64,000 nucleotides of DNA from Garcia nutans (GCA_947685225.1 CANTUV010000024.1:57316001-57380000); one strand, 5' to 3'. Numbered from the stretch's first letter, positions 49,681-61,516 are shown. Notes: generated by a model from the letters alone, not told the origin. Translations and numbers: made by a program.

Positions 49681-50036
49681 TATGGATAGAGATACATGTA
49701 TATACATTGCCTACGGGCGTGATTATTGTGACTATGAACCAAAGCAGTAACTCTGAACTCTGAATATCGTATTAAATACTTGTTGGGCCCATAGGTGTCA
49801 AGGTTATATGAATGTCCTAAATAATGTTATGAGTTTAATGAAATGAGATGTTGGTTATGGAGTATGATTGATTAATGTTGAATGTGAAAAGATGTTGAAA
49901 TGTGGTATGCTCATATGACTATGATTTGTGAAATGCATAATTGTGTGGTTAACTTTATATTTATGATGTTGATCTTATCAATAACATATGTGGCATTGCA
50001 TTTCATTAAAGCATACCGTTAGCATGTTTTATCTTA

Positions 50037-50076
50037 CTAAGCCGTTGGCTTAGCGCGATAGTGTTTAATCGCGCAG
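50037..50076 (+). other. Tandem hairpins and acceptor-like AG, LTR D
   Basis: CTAAGCC / GGCTTAG (50037-50053), CGCGAT / ATCGCG (50054-50073), then CAG|GT with AG at 50075-50076. Confidence 0.62.
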
Positions 50077-50730
50077 GTAGTAGAGTGGATAGAGTTGAAC
50101 CCGAGAGTTCATCAAGACCTAGTGAGAGTAGAACTTGAAGAATCCATTTTGGGAGCTTAAAGATCAGAGCAGACTTGCCAATCATGTATAAATTTTATGT
50201 GTTGTAAAACTTGAGTTTTGATGTATATGAATTTGTAAATATGTAAATATTTTATAACTTCCGCTGTGTAATATTTAAATATGGGGGTTGTCCCAAAACC
50301 TTTATTTTATGTTGTACTAGAAGTGTAAATCCTTTTTGCAGGTTGTAGTTGAGGTTACAAGGGGGATTTATTGGGAGTGTACTGAGAATGATTTTGTTTG
50401 CATTGGTTTGTGTAAAATGTTTTTAAAAATAAGAAAAAAACCGGTTTTGTCGACACTTGGGACTCAATTTTTAGGCGAAACTATGGCAAAAATTTTGTAA
50501 AAATCGGAACTAAAATTTGACTAAGTAAAATTGGTAGCAACATTAGGTTAGTGTGGCGCTTCTACTCAGCTTACATATGTAGGTTGGGAAGGGGTGTTAC
50601 AGTATTATTGTTTGGAACTAAGGTAAAGGTTTTAATCTGTAATGAAAAGTGACATCCTTATATTTTATATACGTACTGTATGTATACAAGGTATATGTAT
50701 AGTACTTTTATAGAGTATAGGGGTGTTACA

Positions 50731-51100
50731 ATTATTTTGGTATTAGAGCTTAGGTTTGAGATTCTCAGCCTAAGTAGATTTAAAAAGAAAAGAGGAAAAT
50801 TTTTGAAAAGTGAAATTTGTGATACATGCATATGCATTAACACTTAGGTTGGTCTCGGATGTGGCATTATGTGATTTATAATGTATTTGAATTATATGAG
50901 ATGGATGATAGTGTGTGAATGAGGATTTACATAAAAGTAAAGCTAGAGAAAGAAATGATATGGGAAATTTTGTACAAGTTTAATTGATAAATTAAAGAAT
51001 GGGAGTTTACTTAAGTAAAGCAAATTTCAAAATTTTTGGTTATTGAAGTGTGCTTGTGAAAAAGGTTATAAAGGAATGAATAGGAGAATAATGTTGGAAA
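50731..51100 (+). mobile_element. Second internal region of element B, truncated
   Basis: Primer site at 50738-50749, then 350 bp that match 39000-39350 with few differences. It ends at GTTGGAAA where LTR C2 starts. It shows that the second B LTR is followed by another internal region, not by flanking DNA. Confidence 0.9.
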
Positions 51101-52215
51101 TGTAACACCCCTTCCCGACCTATTAATAAGCCAAGGAGGAAAGCTATATCGGGATACGAGCTCTGATTATGTGTGCTTACTTAATGTTTCTTATAAAAAT
51201 TTTCCAAAAATTTTGACGGAGTCTCCCTTAAAATTCTAGGTCCCAAGTGTCGACAAAACTGATTTTTCTTATTTTTGAAAAACATTTTGTTTCATAATTC
51301 AACTCAAGCACACTCCCAATAATCCACCTTTATAACCTCAACTACAATCCTGCAAGAAGAATTCACAATTCTATATTCACCATCCAACTCAATTCAAAAC
51401 CATACAGTTATTATACATTACTAGATTTACATGCTACCTCAATTTATCTCTTTGTATTATTCAAATAAGTACATGCCAGTTTCTAATACCAAAATACAAA
51501 ATGAAGAGCACCACCTAAGTTTGTTGATGACCGGCAGATAGCAGGACTCCTCTACTCACTACTGACTCCTTACTAATAACCTACGAGTTTAGAAGAAACT
51601 AAACTCACTAAGCATTGCTTAGTGGGTACTTTAACTAATTACGGAAAATAAATAATAAAAGCATAATGCACTTTTAAAAACAATGAGTCGTATTGAAAAA
51701 TAATATCACAGTAAAACAATCCATACATGTCATATATTCAGTTATTATCATTTTATCAGTTTGCTCCACAAGGTAATTTGGTAGACTAATGTATGGTAAG
51801 GAACTAACTGAAACAACTGTATATATATTCTATGGTTGTGGCCCTAAAAAATTGTGGACCAAGCCCTGTGGAATCTGTGGCCGAAGCCCTCGGACCGGAG
51901 TCCTATATAACTCGGGCGATTGCCCTATATAACTCGGACCGAAGTTCTATATAGCTCGAGTCGTCACCCTATATAACTCGGACCGAAGTCCTATATTAAA
52001 GCAGCACTGCATATAGTATGATATATCATACCCTTACCCTACTCAGTACTATCCCAGATACCCAGTGGAGCCAAAATTCTCATGCCATTTCTTAATCGAA
52101 TATGCATTATACAATTATCGACTTATGGTTCTTATATTATTTCAACGTGAAATATCATATTTTGTCATTTTAATAACATATTATGCTCATTTATATGCAG
52201 AAGGAATCAATTGGA
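51101..52215 (-). mobile_element. LTR C2 (C family), reverse, truncated
   Basis: On the minus strand it ends GGAAGGGGTGTTACA at 51101. It matches C1 through the CGACACTTGGGA block, the acceptor-like CGTAG|GT (near 51580) and hairpin CACTAAGC / GCTTAGTG (51606-51624). TCGGACCGAAGTCC-type subrepeats (51880-52000) stand where C1 has its subrepeats. The LTR start is missing; the edge with K gag lies between about 52085 and 52300. Confidence 0.78.
51606..51624 (-). other. LTR hairpin of C2
   Basis: Perfect 8-bp stem CACTAAGC / GCTTAGTG around ATT. It differs from C1 at paired positions. 523 bp from the LTR end. Confidence 0.55.
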
Positions 52216-53730
52216 TTACTTTTGAAAAATTACCAAATGAACATTAGCAAAATGACCATATGAATAGTATAATTGTTGCATAATGTACTCCCCAACCAAA
52301 ACGTCTTTCAAAATTCTTGGGGTTTTTTTAAGTTCAACCAAGTTTGGTTGAACCACTTCTTCATCCTCTTTAGCAATTTGAAGCTCCCCCTCAATAATCT
52401 CATTATTTAATAGTAAATTACTCTCCTCAATTTCTAAATTGGAAAAATTAGGCTCTACTCCTAAAGTCATGGCTACCTCAAGCTTATCTTCACTATCTTC
52501 ACTATAGGGCATGTCATAAAGTTTAGAAAGTTGCATACCTTGTTTCTTTTCATTCAGCTTGCTTGGGAATGGGATTGGTGGCATACAAGGATTTGGAGGT
52601 TCATGCAATTTTGTGGAAGTTGATGCTTCCAAATTCTCCTCCTCCTTTGATTGAATTAACTCCTCTATGTATGGTTGTATTTCCTCACCATCTTTTTCTT
52701 GATTAGTTCCTGCATCAAAAGAATCACAAAAACTGTTATATATCACCTGTTCACTCCTCAAATTTATGATTACCTTGACTTGCTCTAGTTGGCTAGGAAA
52801 TTCCTCTTTTTGGTGTGCTTGGAGTTGATGTGCCAATTGCCCAACTTGAGCTTCCACCCTCTTCAATGATTCCTCCAAAGAATCAAACCTCTCATTGCTC
52901 CCTTCCTGATTTTGTGTGCTAATTTGAAGGTAAGCATTCAAATCATCTTCCACTGTGGATTTCTTGCATTGACCCTAATTTTGTACACTAATTTGAATGA
53001 ATGCATTCAAATTATCTTCCAAAGTGGGTTCCTTAAGTCGATCTTGATTTTGTGCGCTAGTTTGAATTAAGGCATTCAAACTATCATCCAATGTGGGTTT
53101 CTTAAGGTGATCTTGATTTTGTGCGCTAGTTTGAATTAAGGCATTCAAACTATCATCCAATGTGGGTTTCTTAAGGTGATCTTGATTTTGTGCGCTAGTT
53201 TGAATGAAGGCATTCAAACTATCATCCAATGTGGGTTTCTTAAGGTGATCTTGATTTTGTGCGCTAGTTTGAATGAAGGCATTCAAACTATCCTCCAATG
53301 TGGGTTTCTTAAGGTGATCTTGATTTTAATATTGATCTTGAGAGTAAGGATTTCTTTGGTAAGGTTGAAAAAAATTTTGAGGTGGAATTTGCTGTTGATT
53401 TTCCCAAGAAAAATTTGGGTGGCTTCCCCAGCTTGAATTATAAGGTCTGGGATATGGGTCATTTTCACCCATTTGCTGGAAACTTTCATAGGCATATTCT
53501 TCCTCTTGCCTCTCTTGGTATTGTCCATAACCAAATGAGCACATGTTTGCGCTATGTCCTGCAATGCCACATGCTGAACATACTTCACGAGTAGGCATAA
53601 GTGTTCTTCCTCTTGTATTTAGCATCTTAAGTTGGTTCGTTAATTCTACTAATTGCCATGCCATGTTAGAGTTAGGGTTATCATCATAAACCCCTACGTA
53701 CCTTGAAAACTGCATATTTACAAAAAGCAC
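52216..53730 (-). pseudogene. Element K gag (Athila-like), N-terminus missing
   Basis: One minus-strand frame with stops at 53326-53328 and 52975-52977. Order: MAWQLVELTNQLK, an intact zinc knuckle CSACGIAGHSANMC (CX2CX4HX4C), SSWGSHPNFSWE, a Gln/Pro-rich stretch, then about six copies of a 23-residue block (DDSLNAFIQTSAQNQ core) and a VEAQVGQLAHQL coiled-coil-like block. The capsid part expected before the zinc knuckle is absent: only about 130 bases separate the primer site from the first gag codons. The last 30 or so codons may belong to LTR C2. Confidence 0.85.
52975..53335 (-). repeat. 69-bp tandem repeat inside K gag
   Basis: Four near-identical 69-bp units (minus strand: LDDSLNAFIQTSAQNQD plus HLKKPT) with degenerate units at both ends. 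Gag L has this block once (63812-63860). Confidence 0.95.
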
Positions 53731-53862
53731 TTAGCAACTTAAAGAAAACAAACAAATAATTAAATTGAAAGAAAATCAAACAAAACAAACAAACAATTCA
53801 AAGAAAACAAACAATCAATTAAATTGTAAAGAAAAATCAAACTATCACTACTTAAACAGCCT

Positions 53863-53879
53863 TCCCGACAGCGGCGCCA
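53863..53879 (-). promoter_or_regulatory. Primer binding site of K (tRNA-Asp type)
   Basis: Minus strand reads TGGCGCCGCTGTCGGGA six bases after the LTR end, the Athila-type site. Confidence 0.88.
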
Positions 53880-53885
53880 AAAACT

Positions 53886-55936
53886 TGTTGCGCTTAAATT
53901 AACACTATCACAAAGCGTCACTCGCAAGTATACGAGGTAGCTGTAGCAAAGGTGATCGCCCCAAGGTCGTTTCCCCAAGAAGGTGTGGTTCGTAATAGCT
54001 TGATTGACAAATTATTTAAATGTGGAAGTTTGTTGTGTTGGAATGGTGCGAGAATAATTTAAACCTAAAATTAACGTGCGTAGGGTTGATGTGTGTGAAG
54101 GTTGTACAAGATCAAATCGATTCTTGGGAATATGCCTAGGGTTATAGGTCCATTCAATCAAAGCTCAATTCTCAATTATCCATTAACATAACCTTGTAAA
54201 TTAATTTGTTCCTTAAGGTTAATTAGTCAATTACCAATTCATTAGTTCTCACATTCATGAAATAGCAATAACCAATTATTTTACATTTGCAAGTTAATAA
54301 AACCCTAGAACTTATATTTCTAATTCATTCATAAGGTAGTCGATTGCATAATTCTGATATCAAATTTCACCTCTCGGTCCTTCATTCAATATTCAAAGAT
54401 CAATAGGTAGCTAATCTATCAACCTAGCATACAATCCAATGCAATCAACCAACACGAGGTACATCAATGGAAATATCAAATCAAAGCATTCAATAAAATA
54501 TACTACAAACCCTAGGCATGGGTATTTAGCTCAACATCATCAATTTAAAACATTCATTCAACTCAACATAAATCAAATACAAATTGTTCATTGCAACATC
54601 AATTCTCTTAATAAACAAAAACAATATTGGAATGAATTAAAAGAGAGAATAGAAAAGATGCCAAGAGTAGGATTACTAGTCTTCCTCCTAGCTCCACTTT
54701 GATATTTGATGAAGAACTCAAGCCCTCTTCAATGGTTTATTCCCCTTTGCAATATGGAATGGAGCTTTCTCAAGTCACCAAACCTTGGAATGGAGCTTGC
54801 CTTTGGTAGATGGAATGGAGCTTTCTCAAGTCACCAAACCTTAGAATGAAGCTTCTTCAACCTTTAAGAGCTTGTTTAACCCAATTTATCCCAAAGAACC
54901 TCAAAGATCTTGTCAATGGAAGATGGAGAAGATGAAGATGGAGGATGAAGATGAAGGGACAAGGAGAGTGTCACTCTCTCCTCATCCCAAATCTTGTTTG
55001 CCCCCTCCTTCTCTTTTCTTTTCTCTCTCTCCTCAAACCCTAGCCGTCTCCCCCTTCTCTTTTCTTTCGTGCAAAAGAATTTATATAAATTAAGGGTGAC
55101 ACGACCAAGCTTGATTTGGCTTGGCCGTGTCTCTCATTTTTCTTTGGGAAACGGCCAAGCTTGCTGGCCGTGTCCTTCATTGCCTTCTTCTTTCTTTGTT
55201 CTTTGGATTTTTTGCTCCTTAGGTGAGACACGGCCAGTGGCTTGGCCGTGTCTCTTACCATTGTCAGTCACTGCTTCACTTTCTTTGAGAGACATGGCCA
55301 AGCTTCAAGCGACATGGCCATGTCGATCAGACACACTCACAGACATGGCCATGTCTGTGAGTATGTCAAGTACTGCCTCTATTTTAGGATGAAACATGGC
55401 CAAGACAATGAGACATGGCCAAGCTTCAAGTGACATGGCCATGTCGATCAGACACACTCACAGACATGGCCATGTCTGTGAGTGTGTCAAGTTCTGCCTC
55501 TATTTTAGGATGAAACACGGCCAAGACAATGAGACATGGCCAAGCTTCAAGTGACATGGCCATGTCGATCTGACACACTTACAGACATGGCCATGTCTGT
55601 GATTGTGTCAAGTACTGCCTCTATTTTTTTTTTCTTTCTTGGTTTCTTTTCCTTGGGTGAGACATGGCCAGTGGCTTGGCCGTGTCTCTTAGGTGTGTCA
55701 ACTACTATCTTGGAATTCTTTTGAGGGACAAGGCCAAGCTTGCTTTGGCTTGGCCATGTCTTGTTTGATTCATGCTCTTTATTCATTTTTCTTGATTGTT
55801 TTGATCATCCAAGGGAGTTTTTGCACTTAAACCTAAAACAAACACTTTAAACAAACTTAAAACAAAAATCAATCAAAACATTAACTAAAAACACATAAAA
55901 TCCATACTGAAAACTAGTACAAATATGATCTAAACA
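53886..55936 (-). mobile_element. 5' LTR of element K (Athila-like), reverse
   Basis: A 2051-bp LTR reading TGTTTAGATC (at 55936) to GCGCAACA (at 53886) on the minus strand. The right flank CTTTC is the presumed target in element I3. Dyads at 55105-55760 and a TATA-like TATATAAAT near 55083 on the minus strand. CTTGGGGCGATCACC near the end is shared with G, L and M. Confidence 0.9.
55105..55760 (-). repeat. GACACGGCC / GGCCATGTC dyad array in LTR K
   Basis: Longest array in the window. It includes a near-perfect tandem repeat of about 120 bp (55285-55620, almost three copies) with AGACATGGCCATGTCTGTGA and CATGGCCAAGCTTCAAG. TATA-like box lies just downstream on the minus strand. Confidence 0.9.
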
Positions 55937-58429
55937 CTTTCATCAAAATTTTGTTGGTCTTTGTTCATTTTGGTGCTCTACCAATGAGGAATCTAGCTTG
56001 ATAATTCATGAATTAATGTATTTATGCATCATGACTTGAATGACTTTACTAGATGGGGGAATTACTCTATAGCATCATGTTGTGTATGCTTACTTAGAGA
56101 GGGCTCCTGCATAATTACATTTGTCTAGGTTCTAGTCAGTCTTAGACTATGCTTTGACAAACTTTCGAGGTGAAATTGAACTCTGCTAATTTAAGAGAGA
56201 GATGATCTAGGCATTGTTTGACGAGCTAACAACTAGTATCCACCCTATTAAATATCAATTCCTAGTTGTCCCTTTGAGCCTTCATAAAAATTTTAGCTTT
56301 CTTTTCATTGGCTTAAAAACCCTAATAAACTAACCTGAGCTATTGTGATACTTTTGACAAGTCTTATGATCACTAAGATGAAGAGGCAAGAAGATTAAAG
56401 AAAAGCAATGATTATTCAAGACCACGAAGATAGTTGAAGTTCTCAAGAGCATAAAAATAGCTGAAGTTCTCAAGACCATAAAAATAGTTGAAATTCTCAA
56501 GACCATAAGGATAGTTGATATTTTCAAGACCATAAGGGTAGTTGAAGCTTTCAAGACTATAAGGGTAGTTGAAGTTCTTAGTATCTCTAATATATCAAGA
56601 CAATATTAGAGTAACAAATGATTTATCCCTGTTAAAGGAGATTTATGTCACCCCATTTATCCATCATTGGAAGCCCAAGTTAGTACAAACAAGACAACTC
56701 TTTTAGAGCTTGAAAAAAGGACAAAAGAAGAAAAAGAGAAAGAAAAGAAAAAAGATAAAACCTAAAAAAGTGGTTCAAAAAGCCAACTAAGTTCTCTTTT
56801 ACCTAAGACAACAAAAGGCTTCCATTTGGTTTATAAGGACGGTTTGACTTGAATTGGTCCAACCCAACTAAAGATTTGATCAAAATCAAAGAAAAAGGAG
56901 AAAAACCATTCAGTTCTTAAAAGTTCTGTACTTGATAGTCCTACAAGAAAGAAGGACAAAATGATAAAAGAAAGGGAAGAGTAATGAAAGAGAAAGAAAA
57001 GGGAAGAGTAAGAAAAATAAAGAGGAAAGAAAAGGGGAAAAGAAGAAAAGAAACGAATTTGGGTCTTAAACTTTATGCAAGGGCAAAGACTGTCCTAATC
57101 AAGATCCAGATTAATGCCAAGAAGACAGAAAGAATTTAGAGTCTAGCAAGATTGCTCCCAACTGCCTAAAGTTCAAATAAAAAATTTGTAGTGTGAGGGT
57201 TTGTCCATTGTGTCACATCAGCTCCTATCTCAAAATGGCCTTCATTTAACCCATGTCTCTCATAGACCCCATTTCAAGCCTATCAAAGACCTGTTAATCT
57301 CTCTTGGTAGGTAGAGTCTATTAGTGGAGATAGTTTGGATAAGCATGCATATGAGATAGACAATATTTAAACTCAAATGAGACCTTTGGCCAAGTAATGT
57401 GTATGTGCCTATCTGAAGTGCAACAATTCTTGCTTAAATAGAAATGATTCCCAAGTTTAGTACGGTAACTAGGGTTGTCATGTTATAGATATGTTAATTT
57501 GGAAAAATCAAGTCCTGAGGTACATTGACATTAATTTGGCAAAGCCAACATTTGATTTCAAAATTAAAATTCAAATATTCAAAAAAAAAATGTTTTGTCA
57601 TACAAAGCTTTCAAGTTAAGGGAAGTACGTTGAACCTCCAAAGGACACATTGAGCAAAGGAAATGATTATTGGCAAGGTCATGAAAAAGCTATCAACCGA
57701 CATACTGAAACATAGTTCGAAATAGATGAATCCCTAACTCTGCTGCTTGGGGGCTCCATTATTCATGTTTTCAACATCTTGAAGATAAAAGCCATAAATG
57801 CAAAGCTTTCAATCATTCCAATGCAAGACTTGAACGAGTATATAAAAGGAATCAGTGAGAATACTTCTGCTGATCACCTCGGTCTGTGAGTCAATAGAAC
57901 AACTGTAAGTATTATTCATGCATATCATGCATGCATGAGCATATCACATCGCACTTTCTTGTCTTGTATTGTCTAGTCCTTGGCAAAATGAACAACAAAC
58001 ACCCTGCGAAGTAAAGAATCAAAAGAAGATATCAAATCAGGGGGCATGGAAAGCCCATTACTCGAGAAAGCTCCAGTAATCTTGCTAAGAGAACAAATGC
58101 ATGCTTGTGCAAAGAACTAGACGACAACAACATCAATTAGAGTCCGCATAGAAAAATCATGGGTTTGAGCCTATACAGGGGGCAAAGTTTCTCCTTTTCA
58201 TTTTTTTTGAGTTTATATGTAAAACATTTTCAAACTCACTTGTAAATATCTCGCCATGCAGGGGGGAAAAGGAGAGGATATGAAGGCTAGATAAAAAGGG
58301 CTGAATTTTTTGCAAAAGTGCAAAGGAGGAACAAAAAAGAATGGAATAAAAAAAGAAAATTAGAATTCTCAAAAGAATGAAGATGCAAAAGACAAAAGAT
58401 CAATCCAGCTAAAAGAGCTAAAGCCAAGG

Positions 58430-59440
58430 TAAAGACCCGGCCTTCAGTGGATAAAGATCCATTTTTCAATGGTAAAGACCCAATCTCTAATGGATAAAGA
58501 TCCATGTTTCAAGGGTAAAGACCCGATCTCCAAGGATGAAGATCCGTTTTCCAAGGGTGAAGACCCAATACAAGGATGAAGATCCAACTCAAAGGATGAA
58601 GATCCATTTTCAAGGGTGAAGACCCGATCTCAAAGGATGAAGATCCATTTTCGAGGGTGAAGGCCCGATCTCAAAGGATGAAGATCCATTTTCAAGGGTG
58701 AACACCCGATCTCAAAGGATGAATATCCATTTGCAAGGGTGAAGACCTGATATCTAAGGATGAAGATCCATTTTCAAGAGTAAAGACCCGATCTCAAAGG
58801 ATGAAGATCCATTTTTGAGGGTGAAGGCCCGATCTCAAAGGATGAAGATCCATTGTCAAGGGTGAACACCCGATCCCAAAGGATGAAGATCCATTTGCAA
58901 GGGTGAAGACTCGATCTCAAAGGATGAAGATCCATTTGCAAGGGTGAAGACCCGATCTCAAAGAATGAAGATCCATTTTCAAGGGTGAAGACCCAATCTC
59001 CAAGAATGAAGATCCATTTACAAGGGTGAAGACCTGATCTCAAAGGATGAAGATCCATTTTGATGGTGAAAAACCACAATGCATAGAATAACCGGAGCAA
59101 TTAGACTTCTCAAATGATAAAAGGTCAGACAAACTCAATCTCGGGTCCAAGTACCCAATCCCAGGTCCAAGTATCCAAAATCAATTCAAGCTCGGGACCA
59201 AGTATCCAATCTCGGGTCCAAGTACCCAAATCAATTTAAGCTCGGCTCCAAGTACCCAATCTCGGGTCCAAGTACCCAAATCAATCCATTCTCGGGTCCA
59301 AGTACCCCAATTCAAATTAATCTCGGGTCCAAGTACCCAATCTTGGGTCCAAGTACCCAAATCAAACCCAATCCCGGGTCCAAGTGCCTAAATTCAATCT
59401 AGTCTCGGGTCCAAGTACCCAAAACAAATTCAAATAACCA
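58430..59440 (+). repeat. I3 minisatellite tract
   Basis: At 58430-59060 about 16 units of roughly 40 bp with CAAAGGATGAAGATCCATTT and AGGGTGAAGACCCGATCT. At 59125-59430 units of about 22-45 bp with TCTCGGGTCCAAGTACCCAA. Compared with I1 the first array is much longer and the TTAGGATCGAGTATCC array is absent. Confidence 0.92.
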
Positions 59441-59499
59441 TCTCAAAAATTAAGTCTTATTGCATTTCACTCTCTTTCACTAAAGTCTCAGATCATTCA

Positions 59500-59513
59500 A
59501 GCAGGGGGCAAAC
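59500..59513 (+). promoter_or_regulatory. Polypurine tract of I3
   Basis: AGCAGGGGGCAAAC, identical to I1, abutting the 3' LTR. Confidence 0.82.
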
Positions 59514-60769
59514 TGTAAACCCTTAATTTTTGACCTAGTCCGGCCCAATATATTTTATTTAATTCCAAATATTTTTTTTGTTGTCTAAAATATTTTAATT
59601 GGTCTAAAATAATTTTTGTTATCTTAATTAAATAATTTTTTCTTTAGTATCTAATTTCTATTAATAAAAAATAAAATAAATAAACAAAAATCAAAAAATC
59701 AAAATCAAAATCAAAATCAAAATCAAAATCGTCGACGAAAATATCGTCGCCGAAAGTCAGTGGGCCGTGGAAATTTCGCCTGCAGGAATTTCCTACGGGC
59801 AAAATGGCCCACAGGCCTGTTTCGCCAGCAGCTATGGTAGCTTTTTCGCCAGCGCAATTTTTCCTGCTGCAATTTTTTTCTCCGGCGCAATTTTTCCGCA
59901 GTAGTTTTTTTTTGCCAGTGAAATTTTCAAAGGCAAAATTTTTAAAACCTAATACAATTAGGTTTCGGTTTCCTTTTCTTAATAAATAATGTATGCCATG
60001 AGCAACTAGGAAAAAACCATAAAAACTTCTATAAATAAGGAGGAGAAATCGGAGGAAAATGGGACTGAAATTTGTGACCGAGAGTGAGAAGGAAAACTCT
60101 GAAACTCTGAAAATTCCTTCTGGCAGTAAATTGAATCGGACTTTGGAGGGAACAATTCAAACAATTCAAAGGCAAAAAGGCTTGTCTTTGACCTTGTTCA
60201 TCCAAGAAGTAATTTTTGGTGAAACTTACAAAATAAGGTTTTAATTCTTAATTTCTTTATTTTGTCACAGTAGCTATATCACATAATTGTTTCTTTTAAA
60301 TTAAAAGCTTTATCACCTCAATTCACCTTTTCTAAAGTATGAAAATCTTAAATCGTTGCTTTATTTTTCCAAAAGTTTAAAGATATTAGTTTTATTTCTT
60401 CAAAACCCTAAAACCAAGATTTGCATCCCAAATTATCAAAACCCAAAATTATGTTCTGTTTCCTTCCAAAAGACTTAAAAATATCTTTCTTCTCTTATAA
60501 ACTTTAAATATTTTGTTTAAATTCATAAAACTTCATGAAATTGTCAATTGTCTTTCCAAATCTTAAAATAAAACTCATTACCCAAAACCCTAAATTCAAA
60601 AATCCTAAAACCCTATTTCAACTCCAAAACCTAAAATAGTGAACCCTAACCTCCTTAAAACCTTAAACCTTAATTTTTTTTCTAAACCCTAATCCTTTAA
60701 AACTTTAAAAACCATATAAACACAAATATTTAATTTTACACAGTAAGCTTAAAACCATAATGTGATGAG
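59514..60769 (+). mobile_element. 3' LTR of I3, interrupted by element L
   Basis: Begins TGTAAACCC and follows the I1 LTR with many differences: (AAAATC)n run near 59690-59730, GC-rich inverted repeats 59730-59900, TATA box 60029-60037. It is cut by L at 60770; the rest would lie beyond the window. Confidence 0.9.
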
Positions 60770-61044
60770 TGTTTTATTAGTTTTTGTTATAGTTTTGTGT
60801 CCTGTTTATTGTGTTAATTATTGTTTTATTTAGGTCTTTTGTTAGTTTTTATTGATTTGTTTAGTGTTTTCTTTAATTGTGTAATTTTAGTTTGTTTTAG
60901 TATTTAGGTCGTGTTTGATCTAATTTTAGGTAAGTTTTATGTTTTGATTATTGATGTTTATTTATGTCTTGTTTAAGTTTTTGTTTGTAAGTTGTGTGTT
61001 AGGTTAAACAGGCAAGGAAATGAATTGAAGACAAAAAGAGACAG

Positions 61045-61490
61045 TAGCTGACACGGGCATAGGACACGGCCAAGTCACTGGCCGTGTCCCATATCAAGCT
61101 AAAAGGAAGTTCAAGACACAGAAGCAAACACTGGCAAGGGACACGGCCGTGTCTTGTGGCCGTGTCCCTCTTAATTCATTCACACGGCCAAGTCAAGCTC
61201 CACTTGGCCGTGTCACTCAGCAAAGAAGAAAAGAAGACCAAAAGAAGCAGTAGAAGACACTGGCAAGGGACACGGCCGTGTCAACTAGCCGTGTCCCTCC
61301 AACAAGCTCAAACACGGCCAAGTCAAGCTTGACTTGGCCGTGTCACTCAACAAAGAACAGAAAGAAGAAAGGCAAGCAGAGGCAGACACTAGCAAAGGAC
61401 ACGGCCGTGTCCACTGGCCGTGTCCCTCTTAGAGACACTCACACGGCCAAGTCACTTCTGACTTGGCCGTGTCCCTCATGTATCAAACAC
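61045..61490 (+). repeat. GACACGGCC / GGCCGTGTC dyad array in LTR L
   Basis: The cleanest array: about seven inverted pairs, such as ACACGGCCGTGTC and ACACGGCCAAGTC with CTTGGCCGTGTC, in three units of about 130 bp. It ends some 30 bp upstream of the TATA box. Confidence 0.93.
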
Positions 61491-61516
61491 GGAGCGGATT
61501 ATTAACGCGTACGATT

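Larger units (their letters stand above)
47794..50601 (+). mobile_element. Solo LTR D, chimeric A-like 5' and C-like 3'
   Basis: A 2808-bp LTR from TGTAATATCC to GGGGTGTTACA with perfect GTATT at 47789-47793 and 50602-50606. The start resembles LTRs A and E. The last 280 bp (from about 50315, with TTTTGTCGACACTTGGGA and GGCGAAAC blocks) match the end of LTR C1 (19360-19641) and, reversed, C2. Donor-like GGTAAGA (GT 48313), a 70-bp tandem pair (49508-49680) and hairpins 50037-50073. Confidence 0.9.
42474..50730 (+). mobile_element. Second LTR of element B, split by solo LTRs E and D
   Basis: Segments 42474-42885, 45474-47793 and 50607-50730; about 2.86 kb without the insertions and their target copies. 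It visibly differs from the first LTR by several percent. It keeps a GTAAGT donor-like site (45624), dyads (46015-46370), hairpin CTAAGCT / AGCTTAG (47522-47539) and ATAG|GTGAG (47558-47566); the second hairpin is decayed. Confidence 0.92.
36077..51100 (+). mobile_element. Element B, non-coding, LTR-internal-LTR-internal
   Basis: Order: LTR (36077-38977), primer site and 3.5-kb internal region (to 42473), second LTR (42474-50730, split by solo LTRs E and D), then a second primer site and the start of the same internal region (50731-51100), cut by LTR C2. A third LTR would be expected further on but is not seen. No gag or pol is recognised in the internal region, so it fits a large non-autonomous LTR derivative (LARD). 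The 5' flank is reverse transcriptase of element F. Confidence 0.88.
55937..59513 (+). mobile_element. Element I3 internal region, 3' half
   Basis: Colinear with I1 from about 16010 to 23234, without the C1 insertion. The gag part is missing because K inserted here and the left half lies elsewhere. It contains 27-bp repeats (56405-56580), a purine tract (56700-57060) and the conserved block 57190-57410. No gene is supported. Confidence 0.9.

Noticed and set aside
58774..59100. Minus-strand open frame of 108 codons in I3
   Set aside because: It is a translation of the 40-bp minisatellite units and has no counterpart in I1.
60059..60244. Small open frame of 61 codons after the TATA box of I3
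   Set aside because: The same place in the I1 LTRs has stops and different residues, so no coding constraint is seen.
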